Source of the DNA: Actimicrobium sp. CCC2.4
GTDB taxonomy: Bacteria > Pseudomonadota > Gammaproteobacteria > Burkholderiales > Burkholderiaceae_D
DNA length: 64,000 nt
Assembly (NCBI RefSeq): GCF_034347385.1
Contig: NZ_CP133777.1
Span: 2,232,001 to 2,296,000 of the forward strand
Direction: 5' to 3'
Part shown: positions 8,651-16,577 of the stretch, in pieces
How positions within the stretch are numbered: position 1 is the first letter of the stretch
Layout: each line of letters opens with the position of its first letter
Translations under genes and position numbers: made by a program
The notes under the pieces: model-generated
Databases searched by the model: none
Told to the model about the DNA's origin: nothing
Seen by the model: the letters and a program-made list of their open reading frames with translations, nothing else

Positions 8651-10627
8651 TCACTGTATTGCATTCAGTAGTTCCAGCAGTCTGGACAGATCAGCCGGCT
8701 TCTCAATGTGGTGGTTAAATCCTGCTAAACGCGACCTTTCGCAGTCTTGAGGTTGTCCATAACCACTGATTGCGACCAGGAGCGCTTTGGATGTTCTAAG
8801 GTCATCGCGTAGCCTTCTGGCTAACTCGTATCCGTCTATCCCCGGCAAACCGATATCGAGAAAAAATGCTTGTGGCGGGTTGGGGGTATCAGCAAATGCC
8901 AGATGAAGAGCCTGTTCGCCTGTATAGCCCACTGATACCGTGTGACCTTCCAACTCCAGCAATATTGCCAACGTGGTCGCTGCATCGATGTTGTCATCCA
9001 CCAGCACAACATGTTTTCCCCTTAGGTTGCCGGCCACTGCAGTGACTGCCTTGTCCGTAGCCACTGGCGCATAGTCAAATAAGGGAAGAGTCACCACAAA
9101 GGTGCTACCCGTTGATGGACCATCGCTGTGTGCCGTTACGGTACCGCCCATCAAACCAACCAGACGTTTCACCAGCGACAAGCCCAGCCCCAAACCACCG
9201 TCCATGCGATCTGACGTTCGATGGGCCTGCGTAAAAATATCAAATACATGTGGCAACAGGCTCTCGCTCATACCGATGCCGTTATCGCGCACCGTCGCAC
9301 AGACACGGTTTCCATCGATGGAGAGTTCAACGCCAATTTCACCGTTTTTCGGTGTGTATTTGGTGGCATTCGTAAAAATATTCGCAAAGACTTGAACCAG
9401 CCGAACCCGATCACCGACGACATACATCGCATTGCCAGTCATGTGAATGGAGAGCTTGTGTTCCTTTTTATCTATCAATGAGCGTACCTGCTCGATCGCG
9501 TTTGCCACGATATCGTTGAGATCAAGCACGTCGTGATTCAGCGTGACCAGGCCTTTGTTGATGCGCGATACATCGAGTAAATCATCCACCAGGCAAGTCA
9601 TGTGTTCGGCTTGCCGGGACACGATGGCACTGACTTCACGCAGCGTTATCGGGTCAATGCCCGCTCGCTGCAACACGCTGGCGGCCATGGTAATCGGGGC
9701 CAGCGGATTACGTAGCTCGTGTGCCAGCATAGCCAGAAACTCATCTTTACGACTATCCTGATCGCGCAGTGTTTGCGCCAGCTTCAACAGTTTCCGCTCT
9801 GACTCCTTGCGCTGCGTGATGTCATTGCGGATGAGAACAAGCTTTCTTGCGGTCGGCTCACCGATGTTGAACGCGCGCACCTCAATATCCCGCGACTCTG
9901 CGGGTATGGTGCTTTCGAAATGGGCCGGAAAGCCAGTCGACCAAACCTGATCATAGATGTTGAACCAGTCCTCGGAATCATTCGGCAGTATCTGCCGCAA
10001 GGTTTTTCCGGCCACGCTAGATACACCGTAACTTGCCGCGAAAGCCGGATTTGTTGCCACGCAGCGAAAGTCCAACGCCGTGCCCGGTTGGTTCTCGATT
10101 TTTTCCAGTACACACATGCAATCGCTGATGGAGTCGAACAGATTGCGATAGCGTCCCTCCGACTCGCTGAGGGCACGCACCTCGACACTGCGCTGCGTCA
10201 TCAAGTCGAAGCGCTCTATCGCGTTTTCAATGGCGCGCGTAATGCTCTCCGGGGTGGTCCAGCTCTTGCCAATATAGTCTTGGGCCCCGGCACGCAAAAG
10301 TTTGCCGCCAACTGTGCTGTCCACGCTGTTCCAGCCAGTGATGACCACTACCGGGCAAGGAGGCAGTGTATTTTCAGCGCACAGCTCCAGCAGCACTCTG
10401 TGCGCATCGATATCGGGCAGATTGAAGTCGAGCAGGATGCAATCAAACGGCAGCTTGTCAGGCGCCGCATGTCGCGCATCGGCGATCAACTTCAGTCCTT
10501 TCAAGCCGAGTTCGGCATCGGTGAATCGATAGCGCCGCTCCGACCCGCGCAGCAGCATTTGCCGCAGATTGGCGCGGTCGTCAGCGCTGTCGTCGATGAT
10601 CAGAATGTGACAGGCTTTGCTGCTCAT
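8651..10627 (-). CDS. Hybrid sensor kinase: receiver-PAS-HisKA-HATPase-receiver
   Basis: A 658-residue soluble two-component hybrid. An N-terminal receiver has the acid pair D12/D13, phospho-acceptor D67 in LLDFNLPD and K121. A PAS-type sensor covers about residues 155-275, ending NDITQRKESERKL. HisKA has H303 in LAMLAHELRNPLAP, and the ATPase domain has FANIFTNATKYT, DNGIGM and GGLGLGLSLVKRL. A second receiver has D591 in FFLDIGLPG and K643 in IEKP. All key residues are present. It is last in a four-gene operon behind the phytochrome kinase, and its ATG overlaps the TGA of a 46-codon ORF. The N-terminal receiver is a plausible phosphoryl target of the phytochrome (inference). No DNA-binding output domain is present. 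Confidence 0.93.
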   Translation of the reverse strand: MSSKACHILIIDDSADDRANLRQMLLRGSERRYRFTDAELGLKGLKLIADARHAAPDKLPFDCILLDFNLPDIDAHRVLLELCAENTLPPCPVVVITGWNSVDSTVGGKLLRAGAQDYIGKSWTTPESITRAIENAIERFDLMTQRSVEVRALSESEGRYRNLFDSISDCMCVLEKIENQPGTALDFRCVATNPAFAASYGVSSVAGKTLRQILPNDSEDWFNIYDQVWSTGFPAHFESTIPAESRDIEVRAFNIGEPTARKLVLIRNDITQRKESERKLLKLAQTLRDQDSRKDEFLAMLAHELRNPLAPITMAASVLQRAGIDPITLREVSAIVSRQAEHMTCLVDDLLDVSRINKGLVTLNHDVLDLNDIVANAIEQVRSLIDKKEHKLSIHMTGNAMYVVGDRVRLVQVFANIFTNATKYTPKNGEIGVELSIDGNRVCATVRDNGIGMSESLLPHVFDIFTQAHRTSDRMDGGLGLGLSLVKRLVGLMGGTVTAHSDGPSTGSTFVVTLPLFDYAPVATDKAVTAVAGNLRGKHVVLVDDNIDAATTLAILLELEGHTVSVGYTGEQALHLAFADTPNPPQAFFLDIGLPGIDGYELARRLRDDLRTSKALLVAISGYGQPQDCERSRLAGFNHHIEKPADLSRLLELLNAIQ

Positions 10628-10764
10628 TGTGTGAATTCCCGTCCGGAGGGTAATAGCGTCCCCGTCAACCCGCAGATGACGATCGTTGTCGAGGGTTGCA
10701 GGCGCGTGTCATGGCGATCGACGTTGCCATCGTCGGCAACCAACATCTGTCCAGACTGGCTCAT
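10624..10764 (-). CDS. 46-residue ORF coupling phytochrome to hybrid kinase
   Basis: A short frame lies exactly between the phytochrome and hybrid-kinase genes. Its ATG (10764-10762) overlaps the phytochrome TGA as ATGA, and its own TGA overlaps the hybrid-kinase ATG as ATGA. The peptide begins MSQSGQMLVADDG and ends SGREFTQ. It has no membrane segment or recognised domain. Two options: a small adaptor, or a frame kept only to carry ribosomes through the 134 bases between the two large genes. The ATGA at both ends makes chance less likely, but expression is unproven. Confidence 0.55.
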   Translation of the reverse strand: MSQSGQMLVADDGNVDRHDTRLQPSTTIVICGLTGTLLPSGREFTQ

Positions 10765-13139
10765 AAAGTTATCCTGCCCTTCTTCAACCCATCGTCGGTA
10801 AAACAGGGCAGGGTGAAATAAAAAGTACTGCCGCCATGTGGAACTGAATCCAGCCAGATGTCGCCGCCGTGGCGGCTGACCACTTTCTTGACTACCGTCA
10901 GCCCGGCACCGACACCGCCACCGAATTCGTCGCTCCCGTGCAGGCGCTTGAACATACGGAAAATTTGTTCGAAGTGGCGTTCTTCGATACCTATGCCATC
11001 GTCGCGCACAAAATAGATGGAATGCCCGTCGGCTGTCGCTGGCGCTTTCGGTCGATGATTGATTTCATCGACAGTGATGAAGCCGATCTCGATGCGCGGC
11101 ACCTTTTTTTGAGTGTACTTTAGCGCGTTGCTAATGAGGTTACTGAACACTTCCCGTACTCTGATCATGTCGCACAGCGCCGTCGGCAACGGCCGCGTGA
11201 AAACGACCTGGCAGGTTTTTTCATTGGGCCGTACGCCGACCATCTCGAGTGCTTCATTTACCACTTCGTTCAGATCTGTCGGCGCGAATTCCAGCGACGT
11301 GCGGCCGACGCGCGAGTAATGCAGCAGCGAGTCAAGCAGACTGTCCATGCGCAGTGTGAGTCGCATCAAACTCTCCAGCCGCTGACGGTGCTCGCTGCCC
11401 CATCCCTCCATATTTTCCATTAACTGGTGCGCGTAGCGGTGTATGCCACGCAGCGGCTCTTTCAGATCATGCGAGGCGACATACGCGAACGCATCAAGCT
11501 CTTCATTGCTACTCGTCAGATCGACATTCAAATCGGCTATCTGCTCGCCAGATGAGATGACGAGGTCCATGATCAGTAGCCGTAATCGCAAGGCGCAATC
11601 GACTTCCAGCTCCGACCACGGCCGCGAGCGCGCACGGACCGATTCGACAAACACCTCAAACGAGCGACGCGGGGTCAGGCGCATGCCGTGCGGTCCGGGC
11701 ACCAGTGGCTTGTCGTCCGGGTTACCGGCCCAGTTGACCTTGCGTATCGTCTCGGTACGAAACCACATGATCAAATCCTGTCGGGTGCGCGAAATCTGCA
11801 CCGCCAGCAAGCCGCTAGCGACGTCGACGAATTGGGCTGCAGGCGGATAGGCACGACTCAGCTGGTCAGTCACATAGGCCGGCCGGGTGAGCGAATCGAA
11901 CTCCGGACGTTGGTTGATCCAGTCCGATAAGGCGTCGAGCTGCGTCTCGTCCGGCGTCTTTCCGGCGCACCACCAGCGGTTCATGTGATAGAGCGCCGCA
12001 CCCTCGACGTCCATCGCATCACGCAGCGAAGGCTGTCGGTCCGATAACGCCAGCAGATCGCCTTCCCGCGCCGCTTTCATCACTAATTTCTGATGGATCT
12101 CCTCGACCTTCAAGCGGTAAGTCATTTGGTCGATGGAGTCACTGGACTTGAGCTGCAAGGACGCTACCTGCGCCAGTAGCTCGCAGGCGCCGCGCACCTG
12201 GTGCGGAAAAGTAGTTGGTGACTGGTTGTGGCAGGCGATCAGGCCCCACAGCTCGCCGTCGATTAGGATCGGCATCGTTAGCGATGCGGCCACCTTCATA
12301 TTGGCGAGGTATTCGGTGTACATCACTGACGCACCGCGCAAGGTACAGTGCGTCATATCCAGCGGCTGGCCGCTATCCGGCTCGGCCAACGGCACCATTT
12401 CCACCAGCGCGCCAGCGGCGTCTGGTACCGGGCGAATCCAGATGCGCTTGTACAAATCGCGCGCCTGCCTGGGAATATCGGCTTCCGGATAGTGCAACCC
12501 CAACCAGGGTGCAAGCTCATCGAGCTTGCTCTCAGCCACCACCTCGCCGTGCATGTCTGCATGAAAACGATAGACCATCACACGGTCTAGCCCTGTAATA
12601 GCGCGCACTTCGTGCGCAATCCGGTCGCAGTAGTTAAGGAGTCCTGTGATGTTTTGCAGCCTACTGACTGCCGCTCGCACCAGCGCAAAAAAATCACCGT
12701 CCGGGTGTACCAGATGACTGACGCTGCGTCCGGTTGCCTCACACTCAAGCACAACGACGCCGTTGGTGGTGTGTACGCTGACGTCGAGCGGAGGCACGCT
12801 GCCATTCGCCGCTAACGTAAAAGCAAACAAGGCGTTACGTTCGATAGAACCCGTCGCCAGCATTTCCAGCAAGCGTGCCTCCTGCCGCACATCGAGCAGG
12901 GAACGTAATGGCTGGCCAAGAAGTTGTTCAGGGGATTTTCCAAGGAAGTCAGCACTATTTTCGCTGACCTGCAGGATCGTCAAGTCCGCGCGGCGTACCG
13001 TCAGCAAAACCCCGTGCGCCTGAATGCAGCCGGGCGCCTGAACTGGCTCGGTTTCGCACACAGTCAAACTGGTGCCATGGCGCTTGATACTGTAGGGACC
13101 GCCTGCCCGCGGCAGCATTGTGTCGGCAGCGCTACTCAT
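10761..13139 (-). CDS. bphP: Bacteriophytochrome histidine kinase
   Basis: A 792-residue red/far-red photoreceptor kinase with PAS-GAF-PHY-HisKA-HATPase order. The bilin-attachment Cys of the bacteriophytochrome type is present as C28 in VCETEPVQAPG. The GAF domain keeps D221 in PEADIP, H264 in the MTHC segment, and H304 in LIACHN. The PHY tongue motif PRRSF is at 490-494. HisKA has H557 in YVASHDLKEPLRG, and the ATPase domain has LISNALKYTQ, DDGIGIEE and GAGLTVVKKVV. It should bind biliverdin and autophosphorylate under light control. No heme oxygenase gene is nearby, so biliverdin must come from another locus. The start overlaps the stop of the upstream ORF (ATGA), and the stop overlaps the next start (ATGA). 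Confidence 0.95.
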   Translation of the reverse strand: MSSAADTMLPRAGGPYSIKRHGTSLTVCETEPVQAPGCIQAHGVLLTVRRADLTILQVSENSADFLGKSPEQLLGQPLRSLLDVRQEARLLEMLATGSIERNALFAFTLAANGSVPPLDVSVHTTNGVVVLECEATGRSVSHLVHPDGDFFALVRAAVSRLQNITGLLNYCDRIAHEVRAITGLDRVMVYRFHADMHGEVVAESKLDELAPWLGLHYPEADIPRQARDLYKRIWIRPVPDAAGALVEMVPLAEPDSGQPLDMTHCTLRGASVMYTEYLANMKVAASLTMPILIDGELWGLIACHNQSPTTFPHQVRGACELLAQVASLQLKSSDSIDQMTYRLKVEEIHQKLVMKAAREGDLLALSDRQPSLRDAMDVEGAALYHMNRWWCAGKTPDETQLDALSDWINQRPEFDSLTRPAYVTDQLSRAYPPAAQFVDVASGLLAVQISRTRQDLIMWFRTETIRKVNWAGNPDDKPLVPGPHGMRLTPRRSFEVFVESVRARSRPWSELEVDCALRLRLLIMDLVISSGEQIADLNVDLTSSNEELDAFAYVASHDLKEPLRGIHRYAHQLMENMEGWGSEHRQRLESLMRLTLRMDSLLDSLLHYSRVGRTSLEFAPTDLNEVVNEALEMVGVRPNEKTCQVVFTRPLPTALCDMIRVREVFSNLISNALKYTQKKVPRIEIGFITVDEINHRPKAPATADGHSIYFVRDDGIGIEERHFEQIFRMFKRLHGSDEFGGGVGAGLTVVKKVVSRHGGDIWLDSVPHGGSTFYFTLPCFTDDGLKKGRITL

Positions 13140-13453
13140 CGGTGGGCCGGACGTGCCGGGTGGTCGGTTCCGACTTTTTGCATTCTGCGCACGTGTTTGA
13201 TGATGATCTCGCTCCTTGATGCGGCATCTTTGATCACGTAGTGGCAGCGCAAGAGCGACGCCCCGTTGATCAACGGCGGTAAATGATGACGACGCGGCAG
13301 GGCAGCGATGGTCGTCCCGGTATCAGCCGATACCAGCAGGTTCTGATTAAGCTGCCAGTAGCTGGCAATTGACATGTCCGGATCGCGTAAATGCAATCGG
13401 GGTTTTAGTGCTGGATGCCGACGTTCCGTCGGTGCTTTAAGAACTCTCAACAT
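13136..13453 (-). CDS. Unknown small protein, first gene of the phytochrome operon
   Basis: Its TGA overlaps the phytochrome ATG as ATGA, the same junction used downstream. Start is uncertain. ATG at 13453 (105 residues) has AGG nine bases upstream and is chosen here; ATG at 13489 (117 residues) or 13627 (163 residues) are in the same frame but lack a ribosome site, and the extra N-terminal part looks non-coding. The likely core runs from MSIASYWQLNQNLLVSADTG to a basic tail rich in His and Arg. No signal peptide, membrane segment or family is recognised. Position suggests a role linked to the photoreceptor, or a leader for coupled translation. Confidence 0.5.
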   Translation of the reverse strand: MLRVLKAPTERRHPALKPRLHLRDPDMSIASYWQLNQNLLVSADTGTTIAALPRRHHLPPLINGASLLRCHYVIKDAASRSEIIIKHVRRMQKVGTDHPARPAHR

Positions 13454-13744
13454 ATTGATTGCCTGAACATTAACCTGTGAGATTGTCATCGGATATTGTG
13501 CTGGCCGTGTGTTTTTTATATCAACGTTGGTCTGTTTTGTACAAAAAACTGATAACCGGGCAGAAACTGGAGCGGCGGCCGTCGTTGACTTGGACGGATA
13601 AAAAAAATCGATGACAGTAACGCGCATCTATTTGAGTTTTGCTGCACTTCAGTTTGAAGACCGCATTGCCTTGAAAAATAGATCCAAATCGACCAACCGG
13701 TAGTCTACATGACTGACACGCTGGTTCGGCAGCTGCGACAGAAT

Positions 13745-15154
13745 CTACAAATCTGTAAACACCTCCGGAGCAGACACCGTACGGTGATGACCGGCATTGT
13801 TGAATAAATCCACGCGCAGTAACGTTGAGCACTTTACATCGGGGAACGAGCACAGGTGACGATGTGCATTGATTTTTATGGAGGTCTTTTGATGACAAGC
13901 TACCTTCGGCGAAATCGCCGCGAACGCTGCGGGATGGAGTGGATGCAAAACGGAGCTGTTCCCGGCGAGGTACCCATGTTGGGCAGGGTGGTGTTTGTGT
14001 TCACGATTGTGTTTCCCAATAAAGCGGACGTTGGTGGGGCTGGCGGATTCCAGGATGCGGTTTTGTCTGGCAATGGTGTCGTCGGTGGTGATTGCATTCG
14101 TCGAAGGAGGTGGTGCTGGGGGTGCTTGTGCCGGTTCCGGAGGTGCTTCAGCGACCAACTGGGTATCGCCTTTGCCTTCAAGGATTTCGGCCGAACGGGC
14201 TGCATCCGCGATGGCCAAGGTGTCGTCGTCGCCATGCAGTAGTGCCGTTACGTCACAGGGCGCCTCAATGGCGATGAGCCATTGGGCCACGCGCACGGGC
14301 CGGCCATCGTCGTCGATGCGGGTAATCTCGGTGAGTTTCTTGGTGAAATAGAACGGCGTGCGCTTGTCGTCGAGGAAGCCGGAAATACGCCCACCGCGCA
14401 GAAATGCCATGGTCTGAAAGGTCTGCATCGCGGTGTTCATCGCATAAAAACTGTTCGTTGGCAGCTCGAACGCATCTGCCGACGGGATGCCCGGGACGAA
14501 GAAGACGAAGCGACCGGACAGCTTGCATTGCCGGTGCTGGTATTCCGGGCAATGTTCGGGGTCGCAGAGGCCGCCATTGTCTGCGCGCGGAATCGCCTTG
14601 CGTCCGCCGAAAATGCGGATGACGCGCTTGCTGTCGGGATCCCTGGGCACTGGTGCATACGTCATGCAGTGCCGCACTTGCCCATCGGGCGAGTATTGCG
14701 ACCAGTAGCGCCGGTCATTCGCACCCCACGCAACAAACCCGTGCGGCATCACGGTGTGCCAGTCATCCGACGGAAAAATGGCAGGAAAGCGATACAGGCG
14801 TCGGATGCCGTCACCCCGTTCTTCACCGAATGCGTCGAGCAGTTGTGCCGCGGTAGCCGGATTGGGAAAGTCACCTGGTCGCACCGTGAAATAAGGCACG
14901 TTCTTCGGCACCAGGGGCACCGTCAGATTGGGAACGGCCTGCGTGATGTCGCACGCGATGTCGTCGAAAGAACGGTTGGTTTGCACACCATGTTCATACA
15001 ACGATTTGGCGCGCGGTTTGGCGGCTGCGTTTTTGGTGAGGACCTTGATGCCGGCGCGGATTTTACCGGCGGTGCGCAGGGCGGTGGTGCGTTGCCCGAG
15101 AAGGGATGGCGGCTGACTGGTAGCGCCGCTAACCGTGATGTTGGGGGTTGCCAT
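13745..15154 (-). CDS. Recombination directionality factor-like (Gp3-type) protein with chimeric tail
   Basis: Residues 1 to about 340 resemble a family common in integrative elements, often labelled 'hydrolase or metal-binding protein' and related to the phiC31 Gp3-type directionality factors (recalled, not searched). Marks are GKIRAGIKVLTKNAAAKP, LVPKNVPYFTVRPGDF, a Cys cluster in GGLCDPEHCPEYQHRQCKLSG that could bind zinc, and LRGGRISGFLDDKRTPFYF. The C-terminal third is not native. Residues about 357-378 are encoded by a scrap of Rhs sequence, and the last 30 or so run into an IS5-type terminal repeat at 13793-13810. So the gene is probably a 3'-truncated relic with a new stop, possibly non-functional. 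Convergent or parallel partners are absent. Confidence 0.65.
   Translation of the reverse strand: MATPNITVSGATSQPPSLLGQRTTALRTAGKIRAGIKVLTKNAAAKPRAKSLYEHGVQTNRSFDDIACDITQAVPNLTVPLVPKNVPYFTVRPGDFPNPATAAQLLDAFGEERGDGIRRLYRFPAIFPSDDWHTVMPHGFVAWGANDRRYWSQYSPDGQVRHCMTYAPVPRDPDSKRVIRIFGGRKAIPRADNGGLCDPEHCPEYQHRQCKLSGRFVFFVPGIPSADAFELPTNSFYAMNTAMQTFQTMAFLRGGRISGFLDDKRTPFYFTKKLTEITRIDDDGRPVRVAQWLIAIEAPCDVTALLHGDDDTLAIADAARSAEILEGKGDTQLVAEAPPEPAQAPPAPPPSTNAITTDDTIARQNRILESASPTNVRFIGKHNREHKHHPAQHGYLAGNSSVLHPLHPAAFAAISPKVACHQKTSIKINAHRHLCSFPDVKCSTLLRVDLFNNAGHHRTVSAPEVFTDL
13793..13870. mobile_element. Remnant end of an IS5-family (IS903-like) insertion sequence
   Basis: GGCATTGTTGAATAAATC at 13793-13810 matches, as I remember it, the 18-bp terminal inverted repeat of IS903/IS5-group elements at 17 of 18 positions. 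The element body would extend rightward, but no transposase is present and no opposite-facing copy of the repeat was seen in the window. The right limit of the remnant is a guess. Confidence 0.5.
14022..14080 (-). pseudogene. Rhs-derived fragment inside the RDF-like gene
   Basis: GGATTCCAGGATGCGGTTTT (14045-14064) is identical to 19991-20010 in the Rhs gene. The adjoining 14022-14042 matches 19947-19967 at 19 of 21 bases, with 21 net bases missing between. Frame and strand are the same in both places, so the RDF-like tail reads NRILES-A-SPTNVRF against NRILES...SPTNVRF in Rhs. This is a relic of a second Rhs gene or a partial duplication. Confidence 0.7.
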
Positions 15155-15626
15155 GGTTGGCTCCTGTGGGGTGGGTATGGTTACAGGATGCCTGGGGAGG
15201 TGTGTTGTTCAAGGGGGCTGGTACAAGATTGGTGAACGTGAAACCGAAGCCGACTGCCGACGGTGTCAAAGCTTCAAACGTGATTCGGGGACGGAGTCGC
15301 GAACTGCCGCGGGTGATCAAACAGGTCGTAGTCCTAGCGCTTCGTTGCTGGTGGGGATGCAGTTCGGTCAGATTGTTTCAGAGAATGCCAGGGAGGTATG
15401 GCTGAGGCAGTTTAATGCGTGGAAGTGAACGCGGATGTTTGAGCCCATTGATTAGCTAGGCGTTATCGATGTTTAGTGGAAACGGAATGGAGCTCACGGA
15501 TGTCTGCTCATACGAACCAAGCGAGCATTTTTCGCAAGAATAGAAAATGCATCCGCGAGAATTTTTTTCTGATCAGATTTCGTATTTAGTTAGCTTTGCT
15601 AAAACTGTAAAAAAAGTAGCAGTAAT
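15155..15626. other. 472-base gap with no supported gene
   Basis: Frames here are short and lack ribosome sites or recognisable products. Base composition falls from GC-rich next to the RDF-like gene to AT-rich beyond about 15500, marking a boundary between segments of different origin. Confidence 0.5.
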
Positions 15627-15950
15627 TTATATGCAATAACCGGCATAACATGCTCCTAGAGCATATAAAAACCATCCAACAATCCAAGTTGAAAATAAAA
15701 GCGCTAATGCAATTATCAACATAAAAGTACGCTTCTCTGGAAAGATTGTTAGAGAAATAAAAATTGGTGAGAGGCTGGATAGCCCGATAATTGCCCACGG
15801 GTGAAGATAAATCCATTCAAGTAAATCAGATGATAATTTCGTAGGTCGTGCAAGAGCTAACGTATATGTTGCAAAAAAAACTAAAATAAATGGGCTTGCT
15901 ATGAAAAGAGTTGTGATTAATATGGGCGTAACTTTTCTTGTTAATTTCAT
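15627..15950 (-). CDS. AT-rich small membrane protein, possible orphan immunity gene
   Basis: A 107-residue hydrophobic protein from ATG at 15950 (an in-frame TTG at 15965 is less likely). It has about four membrane segments: near residues 10-32, 47-67, 75-95 and a last one running to the C-terminus. Codon use is AT-rich, unlike the surrounding chromosome. It lies 600 bases downstream of the Rhs gene, past another small membrane-protein gene. Rhs loci often keep orphan immunity genes left by earlier toxin-tip exchange; this fits by position and composition only. No sequence family is recognised. Confidence 0.5.
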   Translation of the reverse strand: MKLTRKVTPILITTLFIASPFILVFFATYTLALARPTKLSSDLLEWIYLHPWAIIGLSSLSPIFISLTIFPEKRTFMLIIALALLFSTWIVGWFLYALGACYAGYCI

Positions 15951-16217
15951 TTTATAAACACGCAATCAATTAAAAATTTCATTGATCTACTAGTAGTTGT
16001 CAGGGTTCGCTGGAGTTCAGCTGTTTAAAGTATTCAATTAAAAAGATAAGTCAGTCTATATAGTTCATCAAAAGTATTCCGTAACTCCCCTCCAGCATAG
16101 ACCTAAAAAAATTTTAATAATCAATTCACGGCGCATACTTTTAGGTGTTAAAAAAATGGACTGTTTGATGAAATTGTATTGCCTATCCTATTAATGATCA
16201 CAGACGGGTGATGCTGT

Positions 16218-16577
16218 TTAGTCTCCAGACTCTATGCGCTCTGCTTCACTTTCTCTCCGATGCTTGCCGATAATCAAATAAGCTGCAGTAGCTCCGATTA
16301 ACCAGTACTGAATGACGCCCGCCATCCCTAAAAGAAGCCACTCGGCTATTCTGCGTGATACTGCTCCGAACGGCCCCACCCACTCCAAAAATGGATGAAA
16401 TATCAAATAGAAAAGCCAAGTAAGGGGAAAGCCAAAAAACGCTAGCACTAACTGAGGTTCACTATCATTTCGTACGAAAGCGTTTGCGAGAGAGATAAAA
16501 AAAATAACCAGATAGAAAACTGAAGAAATCGCACCCCAATTTACAAGGCGCAAAGATTTAAATGATAAATTCACCAT
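16218..16577 (-). CDS. Putative membrane immunity protein for the Rhs toxin
   Basis: A 119-residue protein with three to four hydrophobic segments (about 15-35, 44-62, 79-103) and a charged C-terminal tail KHRRESEAERIESGD. Its ATG (16577-16575) lies inside the last codons of the Rhs gene, overlapping it by seven bases, the usual arrangement of an Rhs toxin and its cognate immunity gene. Composition is AT-rich, like the Rhs tip. A membrane immunity protein would suit a toxin acting at or outside the cytoplasmic membrane, such as one cutting peptidoglycan (inference). Confidence 0.6.
   Translation of the reverse strand: MVNLSFKSLRLVNWGAISSVFYLVIFFISLANAFVRNDSEPQLVLAFFGFPLTWLFYLIFHPFLEWVGPFGAVSRRIAEWLLLGMAGVIQYWLIGATAAYLIIGKHRRESEAERIESGD

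Noticed and set aside
9920-10801. Plus-strand frame of 293 codons across the hybrid-kinase start
   Set aside because: Antisense to well-supported domains of the kinase and the small bridging ORF; translation has no recognisable domain.
13521-13898. Reverse frame of 125 codons overlapping the RDF-like tail
   Set aside because: Cys-rich junk-like translation, no ribosome site, spans the IS remnant.
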